From Bacteroidota bacterium (GTDB lineage: Bacteria; Bacteroidota; Bacteroidia; Chitinophagales; Chitinophagaceae): a stretch of DNA of 64,000 nucleotides. Shown in pieces: positions 8,740-16,881 of this stretch. The stretch is taken from contig JAIUNV010000001.1 in assembly GCA_020161435.1 (NCBI GenBank), positions 372,001 to 436,000 on the forward strand, in the 5' to 3' direction. A program made the position numbers and the translations under genes. How positions within the stretch are numbered: position 1 is the stretch's first letter; each line of letters opens with the position of its first letter. The notes beneath the pieces were generated by a model, which saw nothing but the letters and a program-made list of their open reading frames with translations, was not told the origin of the DNA and did not search any database.

Positions 8740-8982
8740 ATGGAAATTCAGGAAAAAATCGGAGCCCGGATTAAGGAGTTGCGGACAGAAAAAAATCTGA
8801 CGCAAGAGGCTGTAGCATGGCGTTCTGAACTCGACAGAACATTCATGAACCATGTAGAAAACGGGCGTCGCAATGTTTCAATTCAAAGTTTAGAGAAGAT
8901 TATAGTGAATGGACTGGATAGTTCATTTAAGGACTTTTTTTCCGCTGATGCTTTTTCAAAAAAAGGGAGGGCAAAAGCATGA
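8740..8982 (+). CDS. XRE-family HTH regulator, R-M controller (C) protein
   Basis: An 80-residue protein that is almost only a helix-turn-helix domain: IGARIKELRTEKNLTQE, then RSELDRTFMNHVENGRRNVS, then LEKIIVNGLDSS. Size, single domain and position first in a restriction-modification cluster match C proteins, which activate and then repress R-M expression to delay the nuclease. The stop overlaps the methyltransferase start (ATGA, 8979-8982), so they are translationally coupled. The C-box-like sites just upstream support autoregulation. Codon use from here is AT-richer than in flanking genes, consistent with lateral acquisition. Confidence 0.85.
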   Translation: MEIQEKIGARIKELRTEKNLTQEAVAWRSELDRTFMNHVENGRRNVSIQSLEKIIVNGLDSSFKDFFSADAFSKKGRAKA

Positions 8983-10274
8983 AAAAACGTAATGGTGCAA
9001 TTTTAGAAGAGAGTAAAATAATTGCAGTAGCTGAAAGGCTTTGGAAAGTTGCAGTGTTTGGGCCTGATAATTACAAGACGGCATTAATCAGTCATTATTT
9101 ACGAACTAAGAATAGAAAGCAAAAGAAGGAAGCAATAGAGTTTGCTATTGATTTGCTGGAAGGATATTTTGAAGGCCCTATCTCTAATGAACTGGCTGAA
9201 CAAGCATTACAGCAAATAATCAAGTTTGATGATGATGTCCTTTTCCCAAAACCAGCAAATCCAAAATTCACTTTCATTGATTTGTTTGCTGGCATCGGCG
9301 GATTCAGAATAGCTATGCAACGCTTGCAAGGAGAGTGTGTGTTTTCTTCTGAGTGGGACAAAATGGCACAACGAACCTACTACGCAAACTTTGGTGAGAT
9401 ACCGTTTGGAGATATCACGAAGGATAAAACGAAAGAATACATTCCCGATAGCTTCGATATTATTTGTGGTGGATTTCCATGTCAACCATTTTCAATTGCT
9501 GGGGTGAGTAAGAAAAACAGCCTTGGGCGTAAACATGGTTTTGACGATGAAAAGCAAGGAAACTTATTCTTCCATATTGCGGAGATAATTGAGAAACACA
9601 GACCGAAAGCTTTTTTTCTTGAGAACGTAAAGAATCTTGTTTCTCATGATAAAGGCAACACTTTTAAAGTGATAAAGGAAACGCTTGAAAGTCTGGACTA
9701 TTCATTTCATTCAAAGGTGATGAATGGAAAGCATTTTGTGCCTCAACACCGAGAGAGAACCTTCATGGTTGGATTTGATAAAAGACGATTTAACGGCAAC
9801 GAAGATTTTAGATTTCCTGAATTACCAGAGCCGACAAAGAAGGTGAAAGATATACTTGAAAAGAGAGTAGATAAGAAGTATACTTTGACCGATAAGCTGT
9901 GGCAATATCTTCAAGACTACGCCATCAAGCATAAAGAGAAAGGGAATGGTTTTGGATTTGGTCTTGTTGATCTCAATGGCATCAGTAGAACCATTAGTGC
10001 CAGATATTATAAAGACGGCTCTGAAATTTTGATTCCTCAAAAAGATAAAAATCCACGGCGACTGTCTGTAAGAGAAGCAGCGAGGCTGCAAGGATATCCT
10101 GATCATTTTATTGTTGAAGCCGTTTCGATGAATCAGGCCTATAAGCAATTTGGAAATTCTGTTGTAGTTCCATTGATAGAAGCTATCGGCGAAAACATTG
10201 TTGATCAGCTTTATCGCATAAAAACAAACATTCACACGTACACATATGAATCAGTCAATAAGGAAGTATTTTAA
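8979..10274 (+). CDS. DNA (cytosine-5)-methyltransferase, Dcm / M.EcoRII type
   Basis: 431 residues. An N-terminal ~90-residue helical domain, as in E. coli Dcm, precedes the m5C methyltransferase motifs: motif I FIDLFAGIGGFR (99-110), motif IV GGFPCQPFS with catalytic Cys168, motif VI ENV (215-217), motif VIII QHRER (256-260) and motif X QFGNSVVVP. The region GNGFGFG...ISARYYKDGSEILI followed by PRRLSVREAARLQGYP closely resembles E. coli Dcm, so CCWGG is the expected target with the inner C methylated. It overlaps the regulator by 4 bp and the endonuclease by 29 bp, forming one transcription unit. The target is inferred from similarity. Confidence 0.93.
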   Translation: MKKRNGAILEESKIIAVAERLWKVAVFGPDNYKTALISHYLRTKNRKQKKEAIEFAIDLLEGYFEGPISNELAEQALQQIIKFDDDVLFPKPANPKFTFIDLFAGIGGFRIAMQRLQGECVFSSEWDKMAQRTYYANFGEIPFGDITKDKTKEYIPDSFDIICGGFPCQPFSIAGVSKKNSLGRKHGFDDEKQGNLFFHIAEIIEKHRPKAFFLENVKNLVSHDKGNTFKVIKETLESLDYSFHSKVMNGKHFVPQHRERTFMVGFDKRRFNGNEDFRFPELPEPTKKVKDILEKRVDKKYTLTDKLWQYLQDYAIKHKEKGNGFGFGLVDLNGISRTISARYYKDGSEILIPQKDKNPRRLSVREAARLQGYPDHFIVEAVSMNQAYKQFGNSVVVPLIEAIGENIVDQLYRIKTNIHTYTYESVNKEVF

Positions 10275-11457
10275 GGGTATTGCAGCTAAAAGGCTAAGTG
10301 AAGTTGAAATAAGACCAAGTAGATCTAATCAACATGAATTCAACGGCACTTCAATGATGAGGGAGCTATTAGGTTCTGAGCGTAGAGTATTAGAAACGAC
10401 ATTTCTTTTTATTAGTGACGATGAAAACTCAAAAGCTAGCGAAGATAGTACTACAACCTGGTATGATGCTAGAGAGAAACACTCAACACGAATAGAATAT
10501 CGACTATACTATAAGGATGTCGCTGTTTTATCAAAAGTGAACAAAGATGACCTTTTAGTATTTTGCTTACTAGAATCAGGTAAAGCACTAGTGATATTAG
10601 CACCGAAGGATTCAACTATTGAGAAACAAGTATTATGGCTGTTTGGCTTACTTGAGGTAGATAGAAAGTTTATAGTTAAGAACTTTGATACAGAAAATCT
10701 CGAAATTTCATTTGCTCGAAATTATATATTGGAATCGATAGGATTCGAAGTCCAAGTAGAAGAAAGCAATTTTATAGATTTGATATTGGCAAAATTTGGA
10801 GGGACATTTCCGAGTACCGAAGTGTTCTCTACTTTCTCAAGGAGTACACTAACTGGAGTGTCAGCCATAGATGATCCAGATCTTGCATTAATACTTTGGA
10901 TGCAACAGGAAGAAAAACTTTTTAAGGTTTTAGAAAAGTATTTAGTCGAAGAAAAACTGAAAAAGGGTTTTGGGAATGATGGTGTTGATGTCGATGATTT
11001 TATTAACTATTCACTATCGATTCATCAGAGAAGAAAATCAAGAGCCGGTTGGGCTTTTGATCATCATGTTGCAGAAGTATTAAGACAAAACGGGGTGTTG
11101 TTTTCACGACAAAGCTCTACAGAAGGGAAAAATAAACCTGACTACATATTTCCAAGTATTCAGCATTATAAAGACCCAGCTTATTTAGATGGCTTATTAA
11201 CTATGCTTGCTTTAAAAACTACAGCAAAGGATAGATGGCGGCAAATACTTCCTGAAGCAAATAGAATTAAAGTAAAGAACTTACTAACATTAGAGCCTTC
11301 AATTTCTATTGATCAAACAAACGAAATGAAGAATGCTTCAGTAAAATTAGTAGTGCCTAAAGAAGTGAAACTTTCATACACTCAAGATCAACAAGATGAA
11401 ATTTTAGACATGAGGATGTTTATTTCTGAAGTGTTATTAAAACAGAACTCGGTTTGA
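10246..11457 (+). CDS. Type II restriction endonuclease, EcoRII family
   Basis: 403 residues, almost exactly the length of EcoRII. The N-terminal half should be the EcoRII effector-DNA-binding domain. The C-terminal half carries the PD-(D/E)xK core: RAGWAFDHHV, KPDYIFPS (Asp299), Tyr308, ALKTTAKDRWRQ (Lys324, Arg330) and Glu337. As far as I recall, these positions coincide with EcoRII active-site numbering, which would indicate a full-length intact enzyme. With the Dcm-type methylase it should cut unmethylated CCWGG, probably as a type IIE/IIF enzyme needing more than one site. The AT-rich codon use contrasts with both flanks. It overlaps the methyltransferase end, so modification is translated first. 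Confidence 0.88.
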   Translation: MNQSIRKYFKGIAAKRLSEVEIRPSRSNQHEFNGTSMMRELLGSERRVLETTFLFISDDENSKASEDSTTTWYDAREKHSTRIEYRLYYKDVAVLSKVNKDDLLVFCLLESGKALVILAPKDSTIEKQVLWLFGLLEVDRKFIVKNFDTENLEISFARNYILESIGFEVQVEESNFIDLILAKFGGTFPSTEVFSTFSRSTLTGVSAIDDPDLALILWMQQEEKLFKVLEKYLVEEKLKKGFGNDGVDVDDFINYSLSIHQRRKSRAGWAFDHHVAEVLRQNGVLFSRQSSTEGKNKPDYIFPSIQHYKDPAYLDGLLTMLALKTTAKDRWRQILPEANRIKVKNLLTLEPSISIDQTNEMKNASVKLVVPKEVKLSYTQDQQDEILDMRMFISEVLLKQNSV

Positions 11458-11486
11458 ATTATTCTGTGTATTGTAATCTAAACCCC

Positions 11487-12800
11487 TCACCCCAACTTCC
11501 ACCCATTCGCATACTTCGGTAGCAGCAGTTTGTTCGCGGCTTTTTCGGCAAAGCGTTGTTGGGTGGCGTTCCAGTGCAGGCTTTGGTGGGTGCGGAGGGC
11601 GGCATTGCCCATGTGGCACACCTGTGCTACCAGTGCACCCGCTTCTATGGGGCAGTTGAGGCTGGCGGCATCGCGGCTTTTCACCGCCGCTACAAAATTG
11701 GCCGTGTGTAAGTCCAGCCCGTTGTCTACTCTTTTTTGCCAGGCAATGGCTTCCATTTTCGGTTGCTTCTTGTCCATTTCGGGGCGTACTTCCCAGCCAT
11801 CGCGGTTGAGCAGCAGGGTGCCTTTGTCGCCGGTAAAGGCAATGCCGTGATTGAGGCCATACAAGCCGTATTGCCGGCCCATGGTGTGCTCCCATGTCAA
11901 TTGGAAATGCGCAAACTCATACAAGGCCGTTTGTGTATCGGGGGTTTCCCGTGCATCGGTGGGGTAAGCCAGGTGGCCACCAAAACTGCTGATGCGTTCG
12001 GGCATTTGTGCTTTCATGCCCAGCAGCACCATATCTATGAGGTGCACGCCCCAATCGGTCATGAGGCCGCCGGCATAATCCCAGTACCAGCGAAAGTTGT
12101 AATGAAAGCGGTTGGGGTTGAAAGTACGGTTGGGAGCGGGGCCCAGCCACATATTGTAATCTACCCCCGCAGGCACCGGCGCATCGGCGGCAGGCGGCAG
12201 TATGCCGTGGCCATTGTACATCCAGGCTTTGGTTTGGGCAATGGTGCCCAACTTACCACTGTGCACAAAAGCTATGGCATCTTTAAAATGCTGCTGGCTG
12301 CGTTGCCATTGGTTTACCTGCACCATGCGCTGGTGTTGGTTGGCCGCGGCTACCATCAGGGTGGCTTCGCCAATGCTGTTGCTGGCAGGTTTTTCTACAT
12401 ACACATCTTTGCCGGCGGCACAAGCATCGGCCAGCATGAGGCAGTGCCAGTGATCGGGTGTGGCAATGATGACGATGTCCACGTCTTTATTGGCCAGCAT
12501 TTGCCGGTAGTCTTTGTACAAGGCAGGCTGCTGCTGTAGTTTTTCGAGTTCGCTTTTGCGGCGCTGCAATACGGCGTCGTCTACATCGCACAAAGCCACG
12601 CAGGTTACTTCGGGCAGCTTGAGCATGCTGGTAAGGTTGGCCCAGCCCATGCCGTTGGCACCAATGAGGGCCACGCCAATTGTATCGTTGGCACTTACCC
12701 GCTTGCGGTAAGCAGCCAGCAAATCCATGGGTATACCTGCCAGCAGGGCCATGCCGGCGCCAAGGGTGGCACCTTGTTGCAAAAACGAACGACGTTTCAT
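11487..12800 (-). CDS. Gfo/Idh/MocA family oxidoreductase, Tat-exported
   Basis: 437 residues. Twin-arginine-type N-terminus (MKRRSFLQQGATLGAG), a Rossmann loop with intact GxxGxG (IGVALIGANGMGWAN, 41-55), and the EKP motif at 136-138 (VYVEKPASN). The segment MTDWGVHLIDMVLLGM contributes the substrate-pocket His typical of this group. It is a different subfamily from the protein at 1393-2757, which has a degenerate loop. It starts a separate transcription unit and converges with the R-M island with only ~30 bp between. The island therefore appears inserted between sugar-metabolism genes. Substrate unknown. Confidence 0.87.
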   Translation of the reverse strand: MKRRSFLQQGATLGAGMALLAGIPMDLLAAYRKRVSANDTIGVALIGANGMGWANLTSMLKLPEVTCVALCDVDDAVLQRRKSELEKLQQQPALYKDYRQMLANKDVDIVIIATPDHWHCLMLADACAAGKDVYVEKPASNSIGEATLMVAAANQHQRMVQVNQWQRSQQHFKDAIAFVHSGKLGTIAQTKAWMYNGHGILPPAADAPVPAGVDYNMWLGPAPNRTFNPNRFHYNFRWYWDYAGGLMTDWGVHLIDMVLLGMKAQMPERISSFGGHLAYPTDARETPDTQTALYEFAHFQLTWEHTMGRQYGLYGLNHGIAFTGDKGTLLLNRDGWEVRPEMDKKQPKMEAIAWQKRVDNGLDLHTANFVAAVKSRDAASLNCPIEAGALVAQVCHMGNAALRTHQSLHWNATQQRFAEKAANKLLLPKYANGWKLG

Positions 12801-13219
12801 ACAGCGGAAAATTTTAGAGAGCTAAATATAAGGAAGGGAAGAGCCAATGAGCCAATGATTTCGCACAGAGCACCCGGAGGGTTATTTGCCTTCGGCAAAT
12901 GAGGATTATTTCGCACAGAGGTTAGGAGGGCCCGGAGAAATGAAAATAGCATCCGTGAAAATCTGTTGGCATCAGTTTTATCTGCGTCCCATGTTTTCGC
13001 ACAGCTTGTGCCGCAGCAGGTGGGAGCGGTTAGGGGGCGGAGAAATGAGAACAGTATCCGTGAAAATCCGTTTTTCATCCTGCCAATCCGCGTCCCTTGT
13101 TTTCTCCGTTACCTCCGTTTCTCTGCGGTAAAATAATCTTAGCGGCTTCGTGTCTTCGCGTTGAAACACTTTTGTGTCGCTTAGTGCCTTCGGGTTGAAA
13201 CGCTTTTCTTTGCAGCTGT
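12801..13219. repeat. Gap filled with dispersed intergenic repeat units
   Basis: No gene seen. It contains the hairpin ATTTGCCTTCGGCAAAT (12884-12900), a GTGCCGCAGCAGGTGGGAG unit (about 13009-13027), two phrases of the type ATCCGTGAAAATC, and coding-like nonsense of the type TTAGCGGCTTCGTGTCTTCG. The same pieces recur in other gaps (5.1, 35.1, 36.2, 42.1 kb). A weak -7-like TTTCTTTG lies at 13205-13212 before the next gene. Confidence 0.75.
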
Positions 13220-14176
13220 ATGAATAATCCAATACTCAACAAGGGGTACAGCCATCTGGGTCAGCTGGGCATTTTGCTCGGCCTTATTGGTATCGGGCTG
13301 GTGGCCGGCAGTTTTGTATCTATGGGCGTGTGGACCGGCATGACCGGCCAGGGTATGGCCACCATGCTCACTGATATGCAGCAGCCCCGCTTTGCCAACG
13401 CTGCCAAAGTGGTGCAACTCATGGGCACATTGTTTGGTTTCTTTTTACCTGCTGTTGGCTATGCTTTCATTTGCTTTCGCAATGGATGGGATGCATTGGG
13501 CTTTGCCAACAACTGGAACTGGAAACTGATGGGCCTGAGCCTGCTGCTCATATTGTGCAGCGGCCCACTGATTGATGCTCTTACCAGCATCAACAAAGCC
13601 ATTCCTATTTCAAAAGCCATGCGTACCTATTTCGATAACATGGAGCAGAACTATGAAAAGCAGGTGAAAGCTATTGCCGATATCCGCAACGGCGGCCAGC
13701 TGCTCATGAGCCTGCTGATGCTGGCCCTGCTGCCTGCCGTGTTTGAAGAAGTATTGTTTCGGGGTGGCTTGCAAAGCCTGCTGCTGCGCTGGTGGAAACA
13801 ACCTTGGGTGGCCATTGTGGTGGCGAGTATTGTATTTAGTGCCATACATGGCAGCTGGTATGGCTTTTTGCCCCGCATTGTACTGGGCATGTTGCTCGGC
13901 GGTATTTTTTATTACACCCGCAATATTTGGTACGCCATATTGGTTCATTTTGTAAACAATGCTATGGTAACCCTGTACATGTATTACCTGCATGCACAGC
14001 AAAAACCAGTAACACTGGCCAATGAAAGCAGCCTGCCTTTGTGGGCGGGAGGTATTTCGCTGGTGATTGTGGTGGCTGTTTTTTTCGCCATGAAAAAAAC
14101 ACAGGAAGGCATCGTGCCACGGGAAGTATTTTACGACCGATTCAACCCTTTTGACGAAAGAAATAACGTAGCATAA
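13220..14176 (+). CDS. CPBP-family intramembrane glutamic endopeptidase (CAAX-like protease)
   Basis: 318 residues with about eight hydrophobic segments. The Abi/CPBP signature is intact: PAVFEEVLFRGGLQ (Glu176, Glu177, Arg181), FSAIHGSWYGFLPR (His210) and LVHFVNNA (His243, Asn247). Members cleave peptides within the inner membrane; bacterial roles include bacteriocin self-immunity and protein maturation, but the substrate here is unknown. It is followed 3 nt later by a DUF2007 gene and then cdsA on the same strand, probably one operon. Confidence 0.9.
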   Translation: MNNPILNKGYSHLGQLGILLGLIGIGLVAGSFVSMGVWTGMTGQGMATMLTDMQQPRFANAAKVVQLMGTLFGFFLPAVGYAFICFRNGWDALGFANNWNWKLMGLSLLLILCSGPLIDALTSINKAIPISKAMRTYFDNMEQNYEKQVKAIADIRNGGQLLMSLLMLALLPAVFEEVLFRGGLQSLLLRWWKQPWVAIVVASIVFSAIHGSWYGFLPRIVLGMLLGGIFYYTRNIWYAILVHFVNNAMVTLYMYYLHAQQKPVTLANESSLPLWAGGISLVIVVAVFFAMKKTQEGIVPREVFYDRFNPFDERNNVA

Positions 14177-14178
14177 AT

Positions 14179-14388
14179 ATGAACTGGGTACTACTGCACA
14201 AAACCGCCATTTATACCGAAGCGGCCATATTAAAAGGCAAGCTGGAAGACAACAATATTCCGGTACAAATACTCAATAAGCAAGACAGCATGTATATGCT
14301 TGCACTGCCGGGCTTGCACGAAATATATGTGCCGGGACAACTGAAAGAGTTGGCGCTGTCTGTTTTGCAGGAGGCACTCAGCAATTAA
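14179..14388 (+). CDS. DUF2007 small protein
   Basis: 69 residues, starting 2 nt after the CPBP stop codon. The pattern (LHKTAIYTEAAILKGKLEDNNIPVQILNKQD, then a hydrophobic strand and a C-terminal helix) fits DUF2007, described as putative signal-transducing proteins. No catalytic residues are evident. The tight spacing argues for co-expression with the protease and cdsA. Confidence 0.8.
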   Translation: MNWVLLHKTAIYTEAAILKGKLEDNNIPVQILNKQDSMYMLALPGLHEIYVPGQLKELALSVLQEALSN

Positions 14389-14421
14389 ACGACCGATCCT
14401 TTCATTACAACCCATTTTAGT

Positions 14422-15282
14422 ATGGCACTCAATGCAGCAGTTTTCAGAACCCGGGCACTTAGTGCCATTGTGTTTGTCATCATTATGCTCGGTGGTTTGC
14501 TTTGGAACCACTGGAGTTTTCTCTTGCTCTTCAGCATCATTCATGTAGGGTGCTGGTGGGAGTATTTCAATCTGCAGGAAAAAATTCAGCAGACTACTTA
14601 TAGTTTTTTAAGCCGTGTGGGTATGATATTGGTGGGCTACAGTGTAGTACTGTTGCAATGTGGTGATGCGTTTCAAATCAACGGGTACCATCTTTCGGGT
14701 AGCAGCATTGGTGTCACCATCATAGCAGGGCAAGTACTGTTTCTGTATGGATTGTTTACCGATCGAAAGAACAAATCTACCGGCACCATTGTATCCGCTT
14801 TTTTGGGTGTTTTTTACATCAGCCTCAGCATTGGTTTTATGTTGTCATTGCGGCAGCAAAACATGAACAGTTTTCTGGGCGATTTTGGCTGGCTCTACCC
14901 TATGCTACTCATTGCTTCCATCTGGATTAATGATACCATGGCCTACATTGTTGGATCGATGATTGGCAAAACACCACTCAGTAAAATTTCGCCGAAGAAA
15001 ACCTGGGAAGGCACTATTGGCGGGGCGCTGCTGGCGGTGGTAGTGGTTACAGGTGTAGCTGTGTGGTGGCTGAAAGCCGATTGGAAAATAACAGCCGCCA
15101 TTGCTGCTACGGCTGCAGTAATGGGCACGTTGGGCGATTTATTTGAAAGCTACCTGAAACGCCGTGCAGGTGTAAAAGACAGCGGTAATATGATGCCCGG
15201 TCATGGTGGCTTTCTCGACCGCTTCGACAGCCTGCTGATAGCTACACCGTTTGTGTGGTTGGTGGTGAAAATATTTGAGTAA
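14422..15282 (+). CDS. cdsA: Phosphatidate cytidylyltransferase
   Basis: 286 residues, polytopic. It makes CDP-diacylglycerol from phosphatidate and CTP, the entry step to phospholipid head-group synthesis at the inner membrane. The C-terminus has the CdsA signature: ESYLKRRAGVKDSGNMMPGHGG followed by FLDRFDS, with Lys-Asp and the conserved PGHGG/DRxD residues. NDTMAYIVGSMIGKTPLSKISPKKTWEG upstream is also typical. A phosphatidylserine decarboxylase gene lies ~0.8 kb downstream, so two phospholipid genes are clustered here, separated by a toxin-antitoxin-like pair. Confidence 0.95.
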   Translation: MALNAAVFRTRALSAIVFVIIMLGGLLWNHWSFLLLFSIIHVGCWWEYFNLQEKIQQTTYSFLSRVGMILVGYSVVLLQCGDAFQINGYHLSGSSIGVTIIAGQVLFLYGLFTDRKNKSTGTIVSAFLGVFYISLSIGFMLSLRQQNMNSFLGDFGWLYPMLLIASIWINDTMAYIVGSMIGKTPLSKISPKKTWEGTIGGALLAVVVVTGVAVWWLKADWKITAAIAATAAVMGTLGDLFESYLKRRAGVKDSGNMMPGHGGFLDRFDSLLIATPFVWLVVKIFE

Positions 15283-15300
15283 TTTTAAAAAAAGAATGCC

Positions 15301-15525
15301 ATGGACTGGAACACATACATTGAACATAATCCGGAAATCATGTTTGGTAAACCAGTGATTAAAGGAACCCGGATTCCTGTTGCCCTCATCTTGGAAAAAC
15401 TAGGTCATGGCATTTCAGAAGAAGAACTATTGAAAGCCTACCCAAGGCTTTCCGTTGAAGCTATAAGAGCTGCACTACTGTATGCAGCAGACAATGCTAC
15501 GCATGAAAAAGTAATGGTTTTTTGA
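15301..15525 (+). CDS. DUF433 protein, putative antitoxin
   Basis: 74 residues with the DUF433 pattern: IEHNPEIMFGKPVIKGTRIPVALILEKLGHG, then ISEEELLKAYPRLSVEAIRAAL, a winged/homeodomain-like helix arrangement. DUF433 genes commonly sit upstream of DUF5615 PIN-like genes and are taken as the antitoxins. Its TGA overlaps the next ATG by one base (TGATG), which indicates translational coupling. Confidence 0.85.
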   Translation: MDWNTYIEHNPEIMFGKPVIKGTRIPVALILEKLGHGISEEELLKAYPRLSVEAIRAALLYAADNATHEKVMVF

Positions 15526-15890
15526 TGACTAACAGCATTGCCATTGTTACCGATGAATGCGTGGATTACGCCATTACCACAACGCTCAGAAACGCTGGTT
15601 TTGAGGTATATGCCATCAGCGAACAAAACCCCGCTATCAAAGACAAAGATGTTTTAGCCATTGCATTTGCACAGCAAGCTTTGCTCATAACCGAGGATAA
15701 GGATTTTGGAGAATTGGTGATTCGTTTGCAGCTTCCAAACAATGGCATTTTATTGGTGAAAATGATGGAAGCACACTCACAAATAAAAGCAGCGTTGGTG
15801 CACCAAATTCTTCAACAATACAATACAACCTTGCTGAAAGCCTTTTCTGTATTGGATGCAAACAAGTTCAGAACAAGAAGCACCACGTAG
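15525..15890 (+). CDS. DUF5615 PIN-like protein, putative toxin
   Basis: 121 residues. The start is the ATG at 15525, which shares its A with the DUF433 stop. The PIN-like fold of DUF5615 is visible: IVTDECVDYAITTTLRNAGFEV with an early Asp, KDKDVLAIAFAQQALLITEDKDFGELV with the acidic ITEDKDFG motif, and a C-terminal NNGILLVKM strand. These proteins are predicted Mg-dependent RNases. Together with DUF433 it forms a VapBC-like pair inserted between cdsA and psd. Activity is untested. Confidence 0.85.
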   Translation: MTNSIAIVTDECVDYAITTTLRNAGFEVYAISEQNPAIKDKDVLAIAFAQQALLITEDKDFGELVIRLQLPNNGILLVKMMEAHSQIKAALVHQILQQYNTTLLKAFSVLDANKFRTRSTT

Positions 15891-16089
15891 CTGTTCGATG
15901 TGTAATTCGGTTTTTTGTTTCGGGTTTGTCGTTTTTGGTTTGATGTTTTAGGCAGCGTATGATTTTGCTACAACAAAGTCTGTAAAACCGTTCACACGTG
16001 TACAGGCCGCCGGACAAATGAACAATAAACACCAAACCAACAACCAAAAACAGCATTCGCAATCATTCAGGTTCAACGGTGCAAACCAT

Positions 16090-16097
16090 TACTTTTG
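16090..16097 (+). promoter_or_regulatory. -7 promoter element (TACTTTTG) before psd
   Basis: Matches TAnnTTTG and lies 25 nt before the psd ATG, giving a short leader. The 230 bp upstream, after the toxin gene, show no other gene. Confidence 0.45.
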
Positions 16098-16122
16098 CCG
16101 TTCACAATAACCAGTACTTTTC

Positions 16123-16779
16123 ATGACCATTCATAAAGAAGGATTTGCCAGCATTGGCATTGCCACCCTCATTTTAGGCGCCATCAACGGTTTATCGGTG
16201 TGGTTTCTCAGCCAGCAATACCCCGTGTTGTCGCTCCTCATTTTCATTGTTACGTTTGGCTTGTGGCTCTTCATCATTTCTTTTTTCCGCCTGCCCAGCC
16301 GCCAGCTCACCATCGACGATAAAAAAATCATTTGCCCCGCCGATGGCAAAGTAGTGGTGATAGAAGAAACCGTGGATGAAGAATACTTCAAAGGCAAACG
16401 CTTGCAGGTAAGCATCTTCATGAGCCCGTTGAATGTGCATGTAAACCGCAATGCCGTAACCGGCGAAGTGGTGTACAGCAAATACCACAAAGGCAAATAC
16501 CTGGCTGCCTGGCATCCCAAATCGAGCACCGAAAACGAACGCCACAGTGTGGTGTATCAGGTGGGCCACAACGAAATTTTGGTGAAACAAATAGCCGGTG
16601 CCCTGGCCCGCCGCATTGTCAATTACCTGAGCGAAGGCATGCAGGTAAAGCAAGGCGACGAAATGGGCTTCATCAAATTTGGCAGCCGTGTAGACTTACT
16701 GCTGCCATTGAATGCACGGGTAAAAGTGAAGATGGGTGAAATGGTAAAAGGCGGTGTAACCGTGCTGGCCGAATGGTAA
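16123..16779 (+). CDS. psd: Phosphatidylserine decarboxylase, short type
   Basis: 218 residues, the short Psd form. Two N-terminal membrane segments (about 10-30 and 35-56) precede the decarboxylase domain with CPADGKVVVIEE (71-82), SIFMSPLNVHVNR (97-109) and FGSRVDLLLP. The Gly187-Ser188 pair is the self-cleavage site that makes the pyruvoyl group. It converts phosphatidylserine to phosphatidylethanolamine at the inner membrane. A bidirectional terminator follows. Confidence 0.93.
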   Translation: MTIHKEGFASIGIATLILGAINGLSVWFLSQQYPVLSLLIFIVTFGLWLFIISFFRLPSRQLTIDDKKIICPADGKVVVIEETVDEEYFKGKRLQVSIFMSPLNVHVNRNAVTGEVVYSKYHKGKYLAAWHPKSSTENERHSVVYQVGHNEILVKQIAGALARRIVNYLSEGMQVKQGDEMGFIKFGSRVDLLLPLNARVKVKMGEMVKGGVTVLAEW

Positions 16780-16813
16780 CGCTCTTGTATTGCAGTTTAT
16801 CATTTTTACGAAT

Positions 16814-16847
16814 AAAAAAACCTCACAGCATGCTGTGAGGTTTTTTG
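16814..16847. terminator. Bidirectional intrinsic terminator between psd and rhlE
   Basis: CCTCACAGCA (16821-16830) and TGCTGTGAGG (16831-16840) form a perfect palindrome, flanked by an A7 run on the left and a T6 run on the right. It can therefore end transcription from psd (+) and from the helicase gene (-). Confidence 0.9.
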
Positions 16848-16881
16848 TTTTCAGTGATGTGGGTACAACACTGCGGTGTAT

